Assembly: GCA_003215775.1 (NCBI GenBank)
Contig: QCJW01000002.1
Coordinates: forward strand, 62,001 to 126,000
Origin: Prochlorococcus sp. AG-409-G20
GTDB lineage: Bacteria; Cyanobacteriota; Cyanobacteriia; PCC-6307; Cyanobiaceae
Reading direction: 5' to 3'
Length of the DNA stretch: 64,000 bases
In this document: one piece after another, positions 9,441 to 18,432 of the stretch
How positions within the stretch are numbered: the first letter of the stretch is position 1
How the letters are laid out: each line of letters begins with the position of its first letter
Made by a program: the position numbers and the translations under genes
Notes under the pieces: generated by a model
Told to the model about the DNA's origin: nothing
Database searches by the model: none
Seen by the model: the letters and a program-made list of their open reading frames with translations, nothing else

Positions 9441-11720
9441 TTAAAGATTCAATGGATCTGGGTCTACCGAAAGACTGATTCCTTTAGGAAGAAGTTTCCA
9501 AAGAGTTAAACCTGGAGGAAGAGGCAATGAGCTGCCTTCTGGACCATGAAGCAAAATCTGCCATCTAATTCTTCCCGCCATTCTAGGAATCAAAGCAGGA
9601 GCTGGTCCTATCAAGACCCATCCTGATTCATTACAGAAAGGCTGAATAAACTCAGCCAAAGCCGTAGCAGCATTAGCAGTAATAGCCGAAGATTCCCCAG
9701 AGACCCTTAATACACAAGCTCTGCAAAAAGGGATCAATCCAGATTCTTTTCTTAATTTAGCTTCACTTCTAAGAAAATCTTCATAGCGCCCATCTACCAA
9801 GTGTTTAATAACATAATGATGAGGGCAATAAGTCTGAACAAGAACTTTTCCTGGGAGTTCTCCCCTGCCAGCTCGCCCAGCCAACTGCAGAAATAATTGA
9901 AGACTTTGCTCAGCAGCTTGCAAATCTGGGCGATGCAATAAACCATCTGCTGCAAGAACAGCAGCAAGAGTTACCTGTGGCAAATCCATACCTTTTGCAA
10001 GCATCTGGGTACCTATAAGTACATCTGCCTCTCCAGAAGCAAATTTCTCAAGCAGCTTTCTATGACCATCTCTTCCTCGTGTGGTATCTCTGTCAAAACG
10101 TAAAAATCTTAATCCTTCTAACTCTTTTACTAGAAGTTCAAAAACACGCTGAGTTCCTGCCCCAAAAGGTTTAAAAGAAGTTGAACCACATTGCTGACAG
10201 CTTGACTGAATGTTTTGACGATGATCGCACCAATGACACCTTAGAAAATAACATTTTTCTCTTGATCTATGAACAGTTAAAGCGACATCACAATTTGGAC
10301 ATTGAACAACATCTCCGCAACTACGACAACTCAAAAAACTGCTGTACCCTCGTCGAGGAACTAACAAAACGGCTTGCTCCCCTTTTTCTGGCAATACCCT
10401 TAAAGACTCCATTAACGGACGGCTAATCAGACGGCGATGACCTTCAGCAAGTTCGAGACGCATATCTACGACATCGACCCTGGGCAAAGGTTGATTAGAG
10501 ATGCGACTATTTAAACGAACAAGCTGAATAGAGCCCTTAGGCGTCAAGGAAGTCCATGAAGAAAGTGATGGAGTTGCACTGCCTAAAACCACTCTTGAAC
10601 CAAACTTATCTGCTCGATCCATTGCCAGCTCACGAGCGTGATAACAAGGCATTGGTGAATCTTGCTTGTATGAGCTGTCATGCTCTTCATCAAGAACTAT
10701 CAAGCCAAGAGGCGTAAGCGGAATAAATATTGCTGAACGAGTACCAACAACAACAATTGGGCTCGAAGCATCTAGAGCAACCTTCCAAGTCTTTACACGT
10801 TCACGATTTGAACAGCCACTGTGATATTCATAGACACAAGGTCCTAGTCGTTTCAGAAAGCGGTCAAGAATCTGAGGAATCAGTCCAATTTCAGGAACAA
10901 GTATCAAACAATGCCTTCCAGCACGGAGTTCTTTCTGAGCTAACTGAAGATAAATCTCTGTCTTACCGGATCCAGTAACTCCCCAAAGCAAAAGCGATCC
11001 GCCAGATGGCAAAGCTTCAAAAGCTTCGATTGCTACTTGTTGTTCGCCAGTTAGTCTTCGTGGTTTTTCAAGAACATAACTTTTGTCAATAGGGTCAACC
11101 AAGTGCTCATCCCCTTCAAAAACTCGTTTTTCACGAACAACTAAACCTTTAAGAAGTAATGATCTAACCAATGCGCTTGAAAAGCCTTTTTCAAGCAAAT
11201 CTTTCTGCCAACACCCCCCTCCCAAATCAACTAAATTCGTTACTAAATCCAATTGTCTACGAGAGAGGTTGTCTTCAGAGCAACTACCTTCTTTTAAAGA
11301 AACCCACCACAACTTCTTTGGAAGAAAACTCTTACTTTTTTGCTGACCAAGCCATCCAGGAGGCAATGCTGCTTTAAGCATTCGAAAAGAGGTCGTATAA
11401 CAATCTTTACTTAATGAGTCAATCCAAGCTCCCCAAAGAGGATCAACAGCAGCTGATTGAACCAGCTCTTCAATAGGCAATAAAGAAATTTGATTTTGAT
11501 GTACCTGAGACTTTTCTTGATTAACTTCTGAAGCAAACCGCTTAGCAACAACAATCCCCTGCATTGGCTTTCCTCGAAGCCTGACCAAAACCAAATCACC
11601 AATCTGAACTCCTAATTCACGAAAGTCTCCATATGTAAAGCACCGTCCTTCTCTTCCTACTTCTAACCACACTTCTACTTCTTGTTGAGGTATTGATTCA
11701 ATAAGACTTGCCGAGTTCAC
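9441..11720 (-). CDS. priA: Primosomal protein N' (replication restart helicase PriA)
   Basis: Superfamily 2 helicase that reloads the replisome at stalled forks. An N-terminal DNA-binding domain precedes Walker A GVTGSGKT near residue 247, the Walker B box DEEH, GSATPS, a zinc-binding segment with paired cysteines (CRSCGD, CPNCD, CHWCD, CQQCGS) near 470-520, and motif VI QLAGRAGRG. Its 759 residues compare with 732 in E. coli. The start is a GTG at 11720. A candidate promoter for the divergent 6S-like RNA lies across the priA start region. Confidence 0.95.
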   Translation of the reverse strand: MNSASLIESIPQQEVEVWLEVGREGRCFTYGDFRELGVQIGDLVLVRLRGKPMQGIVVAKRFASEVNQEKSQVHQNQISLLPIEELVQSAAVDPLWGAWIDSLSKDCYTTSFRMLKAALPPGWLGQQKSKSFLPKKLWWVSLKEGSCSEDNLSRRQLDLVTNLVDLGGGCWQKDLLEKGFSSALVRSLLLKGLVVREKRVFEGDEHLVDPIDKSYVLEKPRRLTGEQQVAIEAFEALPSGGSLLLWGVTGSGKTEIYLQLAQKELRAGRHCLILVPEIGLIPQILDRFLKRLGPCVYEYHSGCSNRERVKTWKVALDASSPIVVVGTRSAIFIPLTPLGLIVLDEEHDSSYKQDSPMPCYHARELAMDRADKFGSRVVLGSATPSLSSWTSLTPKGSIQLVRLNSRISNQPLPRVDVVDMRLELAEGHRRLISRPLMESLRVLPEKGEQAVLLVPRRGYSSFLSCRSCGDVVQCPNCDVALTVHRSREKCYFLRCHWCDHRQNIQSSCQQCGSTSFKPFGAGTQRVFELLVKELEGLRFLRFDRDTTRGRDGHRKLLEKFASGEADVLIGTQMLAKGMDLPQVTLAAVLAADGLLHRPDLQAAEQSLQLFLQLAGRAGRGELPGKVLVQTYCPHHYVIKHLVDGRYEDFLRSEAKLRKESGLIPFCRACVLRVSGESSAITANAATALAEFIQPFCNESGWVLIGPAPALIPRMAGRIRWQILLHGPEGSSLPLPPGLTLWKLLPKGISLSVDPDPLNL

Positions 11721-11736
11721 AAGTTTTTTTTAACAT
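11708..11736 (+). promoter_or_regulatory. Candidate promoter of the 6S-like RNA
   Basis: TTGCCG and TAACAT are separated by exactly 17 bases and point into the structured RNA that starts a few bases later. Each hexamer matches 4 of 6 consensus positions for a sigma-70-type promoter. It overlaps the first codons of divergent priA. Confidence 0.4.
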
Positions 11737-11741
11737 TAGTT

Positions 11742-11922
11742 TGTAGGCAGCAAAATGCTGCTTCGGAATCACGCAGAGATTCCGTCCAGAGGGAAGACAA
11801 GAAGCTAGACCAGTGTGGTTTCCCCATAATGGTCTGCCTGTCTGAGAAAGCCCCTGTCATTTCTGCAATTGACCACCCTTCTTTTTCCAAGCTCGTACAA
11901 GGAGCTAGCACAGTAAGTACCA
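11742..11922 (+). ncRNA. ssrS: Structured RNA, probable 6S RNA
   Basis: A GC-richer block of about 180 bases in an AT-rich spacer folds into one long interrupted rod on the plus strand. From the base up: GCTTCGGAA pairs with TTCCAAGC (one bulge), a large asymmetric bubble, GCAGAGAT with ATTTCTGC, CAG-GGG with CCC-CTG, AGACA with TGTCT, and an apical hairpin AGACCA/TGGTCT plus TGTGG/CCATA. Several pairs are G-U only in this orientation, which favours the plus strand. A closing stem, open centre, long apical arm and about 185-nt size match 6S RNA, and GTCTGAGAAAGCC resembles E. coli 6S GUCCGAGAAGCC. 6S RNA binds housekeeping RNA polymerase, and the next gene is rpoD. The 6S identity is inference; ends are estimated. 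Confidence 0.5.
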
Positions 11923-11975
11923 AACCATATATGAGGAAAGTTCTAGATTCCTAGGAATTTTAGGCATCCTCTCAA

Positions 11976-11996
11976 AATCAAGGTTAATCAAGGCTA
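11976..11996. repeat. Tandem 10-bp direct repeat upstream of rpoD
   Basis: AATCAAGGTT is followed directly by AATCAAGGCT, two copies of a 10-mer in exact one-helical-turn register, about 100 bp before the rpoD ATG. Such spacing is common for regulator-binding sites, but no factor can be named. Confidence 0.35.
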
Positions 11997-12094
11997 ACTG
12001 TGCAAAAGGTCCTAAAAAATATTCATAAGTCTTTTAAAGAAGGACGTTTGTTTACTTTGTTTGCTAATAGCACTTTCCCCTTGCCAGTCGTGTC

Positions 12095-13399
12095 ATGAGT
12101 ACAGCTCTATCCAAAACAGTAACTTCGAAAAACAAATCAAAGGCTGCTGTCAAAACATCAGCTAAATCTACTAACAAAAACAAAGGGACGGTAAAAGCAA
12201 AGAAGTCAAAACCAACTACTAAAACTACAAATACAAAGAAAAGTACCATCTCCAAAGCAAAAACTTCCAAACCAGCAATAACCACAACTAATAACAAAGA
12301 GCTCGATTTAGCGGCAGACCAACTACTAAAGAACTCTAGCAATAATCAACCTGACATTGATTTAAATCAAGATCAGACAGATGCACACTCTTTACTTTCT
12401 CAAGACGCAAAGGCAAGGGCACTTGCAAGCATCAAAATCGGTCCCAAAGGCGTATACACAGAAGACTCAATTCGAGTCTATCTGCAAGAGATTGGAAGAA
12501 TACGGCTTCTACGTCCTGACGAAGAAATAGAACTGGCACGTAAAATTGCAGATTTACTCCACTTAGAAGAATTAGCGGTTCAATTTGAAAGCGAGAATCA
12601 AAATTACCCTACAAATAAAGAATGGGCAGCAATGGTAAATATGCCATTAATTAAATTTCGTAGAAGATTAATGCTTGGAAGAAGAGCTAAAGAGAAGATG
12701 GTTCAATCTAATCTTCGTCTAGTTGTTTCTATTGCAAAGAAATACATGAATAGGGGACTTTCTTTCCAGGATCTTATTCAAGAAGGAAGTTTAGGTTTAA
12801 TTCGTGCCGCAGAAAAATTTGATCATGAAAAAGGTTATAAATTCTCTACTTATGCTACTTGGTGGATTCGTCAGGCAATTACAAGAGCCATTGCAGATCA
12901 AAGTCGAACCATCAGACTCCCAGTACACCTTTATGAAACCATCTCAAGAATCAAGAAAACCACCAAGGTTCTAAGTCAGGAATTTGGGAGAAAACCTACT
13001 GAAGAGGAAATTGCAGAAAGCATGGAAATGACTATTGAAAAGCTTAGGTTTATTGCAAAAAGTGCTCAATTACCAATCTCACTCGAAACGCCTATTGGGA
13101 AAGAAGAAGACTCCAGATTAGGCGATTTTATCGAAGCAGATATAGAAAATCCAGATCAAGATGTAGCAAAAAATCTTCTTAGAGAAGATTTAGAAGGAGT
13201 ACTTGCTACCTTGAGTCCACGAGAGAGAGATGTTCTTCGCTTAAGGTATGGATTAGATGATGGCAGAATGAAAACCTTAGAGGAAATTGGACAAATTTTT
13301 GATGTAACTCGTGAACGAATCAGGCAGATTGAAGCCAAAGCCCTCAGAAAACTACGTCATCCAAATCGCAATGGGGTTCTCAAGGAGTATATCAAATAA
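12095..13399 (+). CDS. rpoD: Principal RNA polymerase sigma factor (RpoD/SigA)
   Basis: Housekeeping group-1 sigma factor that directs RNA polymerase to most promoters, 434 residues. Region 1.2 ([16 protein letters not shown]) begins near 125, region 2 ([20 protein letters not shown] and the -10 helix [20 protein letters not shown]) spans about 203-278, region 3 follows, and region 4 ([36 protein letters not shown]) spans about 371-432. The first 75 residues are a low-complexity Lys/Thr/Ser tail ([15 protein letters not shown]) in place of an ordinary region 1.1. The gene lies downstream of the candidate 6S RNA, whose known target is polymerase carrying this sigma factor. Confidence 0.95.
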   Translation: MSTALSKTVTSKNKSKAAVKTSAKSTNKNKGTVKAKKSKPTTKTTNTKKSTISKAKTSKPAITTTNNKELDLAADQLLKNSSNNQPDIDLNQDQTDAHSLLSQDAKARALASIKIGPKGVYTEDSIRVYLQEIGRIRLLRPDEEIELARKIADLLHLEELAVQFESENQNYPTNKEWAAMVNMPLIKFRRRLMLGRRAKEKMVQSNLRLVVSIAKKYMNRGLSFQDLIQEGSLGLIRAAEKFDHEKGYKFSTYATWWIRQAITRAIADQSRTIRLPVHLYETISRIKKTTKVLSQEFGRKPTEEEIAESMEMTIEKLRFIAKSAQLPISLETPIGKEEDSRLGDFIEADIENPDQDVAKNLLREDLEGVLATLSPRERDVLRLRYGLDDGRMKTLEEIGQIFDVTRERIRQIEAKALRKLRHPNRNGVLKEYIK

Positions 13400-13570
13400 A
13401 GAAAAGTCGAGCCTTTCAAAATAAGAACAGTAAGTAAAAATAATTATTTTAAATATCACTTAGCAAGTACATTTAACTATCTAAATAATAGATTCAAAGT
13501 AAATTACAGTCTTACCTACTATTCTTATAAAAATCTACCAAGTCAGTAGATAAAGAAAAGCATAGCAAGA

Positions 13571-13624
13571 GTGCTCTCTAGCATAGAGAGTGCCAGGGGC
13601 TAACCTCCACAGAGGATGAGTTCC
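13571..13624 (+). ncRNA. Two-hairpin structured RNA element before hemC
   Basis: Within a 353-bp AT-rich gap, a GC-rich core folds into two adjacent hairpins. The first is GUGCUCUCUA-GCA-UAGAGAGUGC, 10 bp with two G-U pairs. Two bases later the second is GGGGCU-AA-CCUC-CACA-GAGG-AUG-AGUUCC, 6 bp plus 4 bp around an internal loop. Several pairs are G-U only when read as plus-strand RNA, so the transcript should run toward hemC. There is no U-run after it, so it is not an ordinary terminator. I do not recognise a known riboswitch consensus. It may be a hemC leader element, an sRNA or the rpoD 3' end. Confidence 0.45.
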
Positions 13625-13752
13625 ATACTAATCTCCTAGTAAAATCAGAGCTTCAAAACTCTTAAAAATGAAAAGAGCTAATAAAGGATTGTCAGATTTA
13701 TCAAATATTGAGAGGTCGTTTGTTTAAGGTGAATAGACACTATTAATAACAA

Positions 13753-14700
13753 ATGTCACTCGACCAACTGCGCATCGCCTCTCGCCGAAGCCAGCTGGCC
13801 ATGGTCCAGACCAACTGGGTCAAGCAAGAACTAGAGAGAAATCATCCAGGAATGGAGATTTCTATAGAAGCCATGGCCACCCAAGGCGACAAAATCCTTG
13901 ATGTTGCTCTTGCAAAAATCGGAGACAAGGGTCTATTCACAAAGGAATTAGAGGCTCAGATGCTTGTTGGAAGAGCAGATATAGCCGTTCATTCACTCAA
14001 GGACTTGCCCACAAACCTTCCCGAAGGACTTGTTTTGGGATGCATCACAGCAAGAGAAGACCCTGCAGATGCCCTTGTAGTGAATAAAAAAAACACCAAT
14101 TACCAATTAGAAACTCTTCCCGAAGGTGCAATTGTCGGTACAAGTTCATTAAGAAGACTTGCGCAACTTAGACACCACTATCCGCATTTAATTTTTAAAG
14201 ATGTCCGAGGTAATGTAATTACCAGGTTAGAAAAGCTAGATGCAGGTAATTATGATTGTTTAATTCTTGCCGCTGCTGGCTTAACAAGGCTTGGTTTTGC
14301 AAACCGAATTCATCAGGTCATTCCCAGTTCAATTTCTCTTCATGCAGTAGGCCAAGGCGCATTAGGGATTGAATGTGTAGAAGGTAAAAAAGAAGTATTA
14401 GAAGTTATAAAAAGTCTTGAACACATTCCAACAGCTTGTAGGTGCATTGCAGAGAGATCATTTTTAAGAGAACTAGAAGGTGGATGCCAAGTACCAATTG
14501 GAGTGAATAGCAAAATCGAAGGGAACCGATTAATTCTTAGCGGAATGGTCGCAAGCCTTGATGGAAAACAGTTAATTCGCGATGAGAAGACTGGAAATAT
14601 AAACAATGCAGAGGATATAGGCATCAGCCTAGCTAATGAACTTAAGAATCAAGGAGCTGTTGAAATACTCGAGAAGATTTTTCAAGAAGCTAGAAACTAA
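13753..14700 (+). CDS. hemC: Porphobilinogen deaminase (hydroxymethylbilane synthase)
   Basis: Joins four porphobilinogen units into hydroxymethylbilane for chlorophyll, heme and cobalamin, 315 residues. [19 protein letters not shown] at the N-terminus, [14 protein letters not shown] near 78, [16 protein letters not shown] near 129 and [12 protein letters not shown] near 241-252 are all family motifs. The Cys in the last motif carries the dipyrromethane cofactor. The gene stands alone, 353 bp after rpoD, behind a structured RNA element that could control it. It is convergent with ppa. Confidence 0.96.
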   Translation: MSLDQLRIASRRSQLAMVQTNWVKQELERNHPGMEISIEAMATQGDKILDVALAKIGDKGLFTKELEAQMLVGRADIAVHSLKDLPTNLPEGLVLGCITAREDPADALVVNKKNTNYQLETLPEGAIVGTSSLRRLAQLRHHYPHLIFKDVRGNVITRLEKLDAGNYDCLILAAAGLTRLGFANRIHQVIPSSISLHAVGQGALGIECVEGKKEVLEVIKSLEHIPTACRCIAERSFLRELEGGCQVPIGVNSKIEGNRLILSGMVASLDGKQLIRDEKTGNINNAEDIGISLANELKNQGAVEILEKIFQEARN

Positions 14701-14788
14701 AATTAGAATAATTTGAATAAATGATAATCATATTAATACAAAAGACTAATATTAATTAAATATATTTTGGTTATCACTTCCTAAATTT

Positions 14789-14821
14789 ATTATTGGAAGA
14801 CATGCCTAGTCTTCCAATAAT
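14789..14821. terminator. 13-bp hairpin containing the ppa stop codon
   Basis: ATTATTGGAAGAC and GTCTTCCAATAAT form a perfect 13-bp stem with a 7-base loop ATGCCTA. The ppa stop codon (TAG on the minus strand) lies in the loop and the last ppa codons form one arm. It lies between convergent hemC and ppa. U-runs are weak on both sides, so it may act as a transcript-end stabiliser as well as a terminator. Confidence 0.6.
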
Positions 14822-15393
14822 GGTTCAATCTTTTCAAGATATCTCGCCTCGCAAGACTTTATTATTTCTATAGCCTTTTGAGTACCAAAGAATCCATTAA
14901 CCCTACATGTTCCAGGCTTCTTCAAATCTTTATAATGTTCCCAATAATATTGAGTCTCTTTAAGCCAGTGATCTCCTAGATCCTCATAACTATTTATATG
15001 ATCAAGCCTTTTATCATCTGCAATTACGGCAATAACCTTATCATCAACCTCTCCACCATCATCAAATGTCATGATACCTATAATTCTAGCTTCAAGTATT
15101 GACCCAGGTATAAGAGGTTCAGTTACTCCAACAATTTCAATATCTAAAGGGTCTCCATCCTCGTCCCAAGTTCGAGGAATGCAACCGTAAGCAAATGGAT
15201 AAGCTAGAGAGGAGTATCCAACACGATCAAGCTTCAAATGGCCTGTTTCCGTAATAAGCTCATATTTATTAATGGTATTGGAGTTTAGCTCTACAATTGT
15301 ATTTACTCTTAAATCAGATTCAGAAGCAAATGCAGGCAAAACATGGAGAAGATTGGGCATAGTTCGGCTTGGTGCCTGATCAAGATTTGCCAT
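14806..15393 (-). CDS. ppa: Inorganic pyrophosphatase (family I)
   Basis: Soluble Mg-dependent enzyme that hydrolyses pyrophosphate released by biosynthesis, 195 residues. The signature DEDGDPLDIEIVG near residues 70-82 holds metal-binding aspartates, and NKYELI, YPFAYGCIPRTW and the C-terminal KDLKKPGTCRVNGF match family I. The gene lies 25 bp downstream of the M32 carboxypeptidase on the same strand. Its 3' end is folded into a perfect 13-bp hairpin that includes the stop codon. Confidence 0.95.
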   Translation of the reverse strand: MANLDQAPSRTMPNLLHVLPAFASESDLRVNTIVELNSNTINKYELITETGHLKLDRVGYSSLAYPFAYGCIPRTWDEDGDPLDIEIVGVTEPLIPGSILEARIIGIMTFDDGGEVDDKVIAVIADDKRLDHINSYEDLGDHWLKETQYYWEHYKDLKKPGTCRVNGFFGTQKAIEIIKSCEARYLEKIEPLLED

Positions 15394-15418
15394 ACTTAGA
15401 TGAATTCAATTTTATATA

Positions 15419-16975
15419 TTAAGTTGTGTCAGCCAATCTCTCAAGCTTCAAGCTCAAATAATTTAAGAAAGGAGAACTTGAAAGAGGAGATCCAGTGACT
15501 TTTTCGACTAAAGCTTCAGCATTCATCTTTCGTCCATAATGGTGAACCTCCTTTCTTAACCAAGCAAGAAGGCTTGATTCCTTTCCTGAGCCAATACAAA
15601 ATCCAATTGGATCGGGTGAATTGACTCCTTCTAATTTCAATGCTGCGGACATTGATTCAGAAAATTGTGCACTAATTAAATGTCCTAACAAATAGGAAGG
15701 GAAATATCCAAATTGTCCCTCACTCCAATGCACGTCTTGCAAGCAACCCTCAGCATCATTCTTGGGAGTGATACCAAGTAAATCTGAATATTTTTTATTC
15801 CATTCAGCAGGCAAGTCATCAACTTCTAAATCATTATCAAGCAATTCAATTTCAAGGTCTGTTCTTATTAATATATGCAAGCCATATGTTAATTCATCTG
15901 CCTCAACACGATTCCATCCTGGAGCCAAGGGATTCATTGCTTGCCACATGTCAATTCCAGATTTAAATGGTGCCCCTGCATTAGCAAAATCACTCCAGAA
16001 TCTTTCGGAGAATTCTTTACTCCTTGCGACTCGATTCTCCCAAAACAATGATTGACTTTCATGAATTGCCATCGAGGTTGCATTACCTAGTGGCCAAGGG
16101 AACCATTGATGGATATTGGATGGTAAACCTTGTTCATAAAGAGAATGTCCCCACTCATGTGCAGTAGAAAGGAAGCAAGAAAGAGGATTTCCTTTAACTA
16201 CGCGATTGGTCAAACGAAAGTCACTTGGTCCAAGAGTTATGGAGAAAGGATGAGGTGATCTAGATACAACAACGCTCGCATCTTCCTTAGCCCAGACTTT
16301 AAGTAACTTTTCTGACAAAAGTATTTGATCTTTCTCATCTATATCCCAGCTAAATTTGTGTAAGTTATCATAACCTTTAACTCTTTCTAAAAGTTCTGGA
16401 AGCTTATGCCGTAAAGGTAAAAACAAGTCATACAATCTCGCCTTAGACAAATCAGGTTCAAAAGGCTGAGCTAATGTTTCCCAACAACTTCTAGGCTCGG
16501 CTAACTGGGTTGATTGTTCTTTCCTTAAGGATATTAAAAGTCTTAAAGCAGGTGCAAAGATAGCAAAATCAGAATTAGCCCTAGCTTCCTGCCAGAGCTT
16601 ATAACCTTGGGCTTTTGCTGTAGCCATATAACCGACCCAACTAGAATCCAATCGCTGCTGTCTTCTGAGTTCTTGCTTAAGCAAAGCTAAGTTTTGAGTT
16701 TTACTTGCAATGTCTGTTTCATCAACAATCTCATGTGGGACTACAGAAGCCAACTCAGCCTCTGCATCATCAATAAGATCTACATATTCATTGCACGTCT
16801 GACGATCATGCAAATGTCTAGCCAGAAGACTTAACTGCTGTCCCCGCCATTCTGATCCAGATGGTGGCATAATCGTATTCTGATCCCAATAAAGAGTATT
16901 TTGAATAGAACCCAGAAGACGTGTTTCTACAAGATAATTCTCTAGACGATCCCAAGATTTGATGTGAGACTTCAA
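15419..16975 (-). CDS. Carboxypeptidase Taq family (M32) metallopeptidase
   Basis: Zinc metallocarboxypeptidase that removes C-terminal residues from peptides in the cytoplasm, 518 residues, about the usual family length. The zinc motif is HEWGH near residue 273 (many relatives have HEFGH), with the third ligand in HESQSLFWEN and GYFPSYLLGHL downstream. The start is a TTG; no ATG exists before conserved N-terminal sequence (LYWDQNTIMPPSG), so a non-ATG start is required. It is upstream of ppa on the same strand. Confidence 0.92.
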   Translation of the reverse strand: MKSHIKSWDRLENYLVETRLLGSIQNTLYWDQNTIMPPSGSEWRGQQLSLLARHLHDRQTCNEYVDLIDDAEAELASVVPHEIVDETDIASKTQNLALLKQELRRQQRLDSSWVGYMATAKAQGYKLWQEARANSDFAIFAPALRLLISLRKEQSTQLAEPRSCWETLAQPFEPDLSKARLYDLFLPLRHKLPELLERVKGYDNLHKFSWDIDEKDQILLSEKLLKVWAKEDASVVVSRSPHPFSITLGPSDFRLTNRVVKGNPLSCFLSTAHEWGHSLYEQGLPSNIHQWFPWPLGNATSMAIHESQSLFWENRVARSKEFSERFWSDFANAGAPFKSGIDMWQAMNPLAPGWNRVEADELTYGLHILIRTDLEIELLDNDLEVDDLPAEWNKKYSDLLGITPKNDAEGCLQDVHWSEGQFGYFPSYLLGHLISAQFSESMSAALKLEGVNSPDPIGFCIGSGKESSLLAWLRKEVHHYGRKMNAEALVEKVTGSPLSSSPFLNYLSLKLERLADTT

Positions 16976-17080
16976 AAAACGATTAAAAATAACTCCATAT
17001 AAAGAATGACGTTATTCTGAGATTTTTCAATAAAATCTATTCAAGTGTTGACTTTCAACAACAGAAGCTAAGTAATATTG

Positions 17081-17773
17081 TTAATCATCAATAGGATTTC
17101 CAAATGGCGTCAAGAACTTTTCCTTTCCAGGCCTTCCTCCCCATTTAAGAATATAATATTGCTTATTCCTTAAATAAAGACATAAGTGATTTCTTTTATA
17201 CTCATTTGATGCATTTTTTAGAGTAGATGAATTTTCATGAGCCCATCGATCCAATTTAACCTTGACGACAGGATTTTTTAACAATTTAAGCCTATATCTA
17301 CAATCATCATCTTCAAAATATGCAGGATTAAAGATTTCATCAAAACCGCCGATCCCTAGCAATTCATCTGGTTTATTAATAAAAAATGTCGAGAACCCTT
17401 CATTTGCTTTAGAATTCTCAAAGATTATAGTATTAGGATAATTATCAGCTGCCTTATAGAAATCAGAAATAACCTCAGAAGTAAACACTACATCGTCATT
17501 TGCAACAATACAGGAACCTAATTCTTTGACAAAGTAATTCCAACTTCCAGCCACACCTAAATTATAATTAGGTGTCACTACTTCGATGCTAATTCTTGGG
17601 TTATTTCTGTCAAAAGACTTTAAATATCCAGAATCAATAAGACAGCCTCCATTGTCAATTACAAACAATCTAATATTAAAAATATTACTTTCATCCTGGA
17701 TTAATTTATAACATAATCGATTTAATAAATCATAGCGATTAAAGGTCGGTATTGCAATTGTAACATCATTCAT
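17081..17773 (-). CDS. GT2-like glycosyltransferase
   Basis: A short GT-A-fold glycosyltransferase of 230 residues without membrane segments. VTIAIPTFNRYDLLNRLC at the N-terminus, NLGVAGSWNYF near 72, VANDDVVF near 92 (the likely DXD-type metal site) and GGFDEIFNPAYFEDDDCRYR near 142 are typical of family 2. Donor and acceptor sugars cannot be predicted. It is notably AT-rich with large non-coding flanks, unlike the tightly packed neighbours, and is the first gene of a small accessory block ending at tRNA-Ala. Confidence 0.8.
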   Translation of the reverse strand: MNDVTIAIPTFNRYDLLNRLCYKLIQDESNIFNIRLFVIDNGGCLIDSGYLKSFDRNNPRISIEVVTPNYNLGVAGSWNYFVKELGSCIVANDDVVFTSEVISDFYKAADNYPNTIIFENSKANEGFSTFFINKPDELLGIGGFDEIFNPAYFEDDDCRYRLKLLKNPVVKVKLDRWAHENSSTLKNASNEYKRNHLCLYLRNKQYYILKWGGRPGKEKFLTPFGNPIDD

Positions 17774-18062
17774 GATTAAATAAAATAAAAATAATTTATT
17801 AGAATTAATTAATTGATACTACTATCTATCTTAGTGATGAATCTAAATAGAAATTTCACAAGGGTAAAAGTTAAACAAAAATTACTATAATTTTAATCTA
17901 AACCTTGAAAAGTTTTCGTCTAAGGATAAGAGACAAGACAAGAGTACAAGTCCAAAAATTCTTTGTATCCAATCTTAGCATAAATCAAATAAGAAATAGT
18001 CATAGAGACTTCGAAATAATTATTCTTTCATGTTATGGTTAAAGGGTGAACATTGAAAGAAG
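17774..18062. other. AT-rich intergenic spacer
   Basis: A 289-bp divergent spacer between the glycosyltransferase and the small secreted protein. It is very AT-rich, with long A/T runs and no convincing ORF, RNA fold or repeat. It presumably holds the two divergent promoters. Confidence 0.5.
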
Positions 18063-18413
18063 ATGGGTGTAGTTAAAAACGTTAGAATCTTTACATTATT
18101 GTATTTTTTACTGCCCTGCTTTCCTGTAGAAGCAGGATTAGACAAATTCACAGTTTTAGATAGATACAAGAACTGGATAATAGAAAGGCGCGTGAGTTCA
18201 AAAGATACATCAATAAGATGTAGAGCATCTATCCCTAATTATTATAGTTGGTTTGGAGGAAGAATACACCTTGACAACAATGGAGAATTGGTTATCCCAG
18301 GCGAGCTAGTCGTTAAGGAAATCCCAAATAAATTTGTGCTCAATAATGTCAGGGAAATACTAACAACATGCAGAAAAGATTTAATATATTCTCCTAATAG
18401 ATTGGACTATTAA
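18063..18413 (+). CDS. Small secreted hypothetical protein
   Basis: A 116-residue protein of unknown function. An N-terminal hydrophobic segment (IFTLLYFLLPCFPVEA) ends in an apparent signal peptidase I site (VEA-G). The mature part is small, basic and aromatic, with two Cys residues (CRAS and TTCRKD) that could form a disulfide after export. The start ATG is preceded by GAAAGAAG, a reasonable ribosome site. It is in the AT-rich accessory block, convergent with the next small ORF. Confidence 0.55.
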   Translation: MGVVKNVRIFTLLYFLLPCFPVEAGLDKFTVLDRYKNWIIERRVSSKDTSIRCRASIPNYYSWFGGRIHLDNNGELVIPGELVVKEIPNKFVLNNVREILTTCRKDLIYSPNRLDY

Positions 18414-18432
18414 ACTTCTTGGTGCCATCACA

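Noticed and set aside
11717-11923. Minus-strand 68-residue ORF
   Set aside because: It starts with TTG, has no family resemblance and lies antisense to the structured RNA, whose folding and G-U pattern favour the plus strand.
12064-12342. Minus-strand Val/Leu/Phe-rich 92-residue ORF
   Set aside because: It is the reverse complement of the Lys/Thr tail of rpoD; its hydrophobicity is an artefact of that.
13571-13593. First hairpin before hemC as the rpoD terminator
   Set aside because: It is not followed by a U-run and a second structured hairpin follows, so it does not fit a simple intrinsic terminator.
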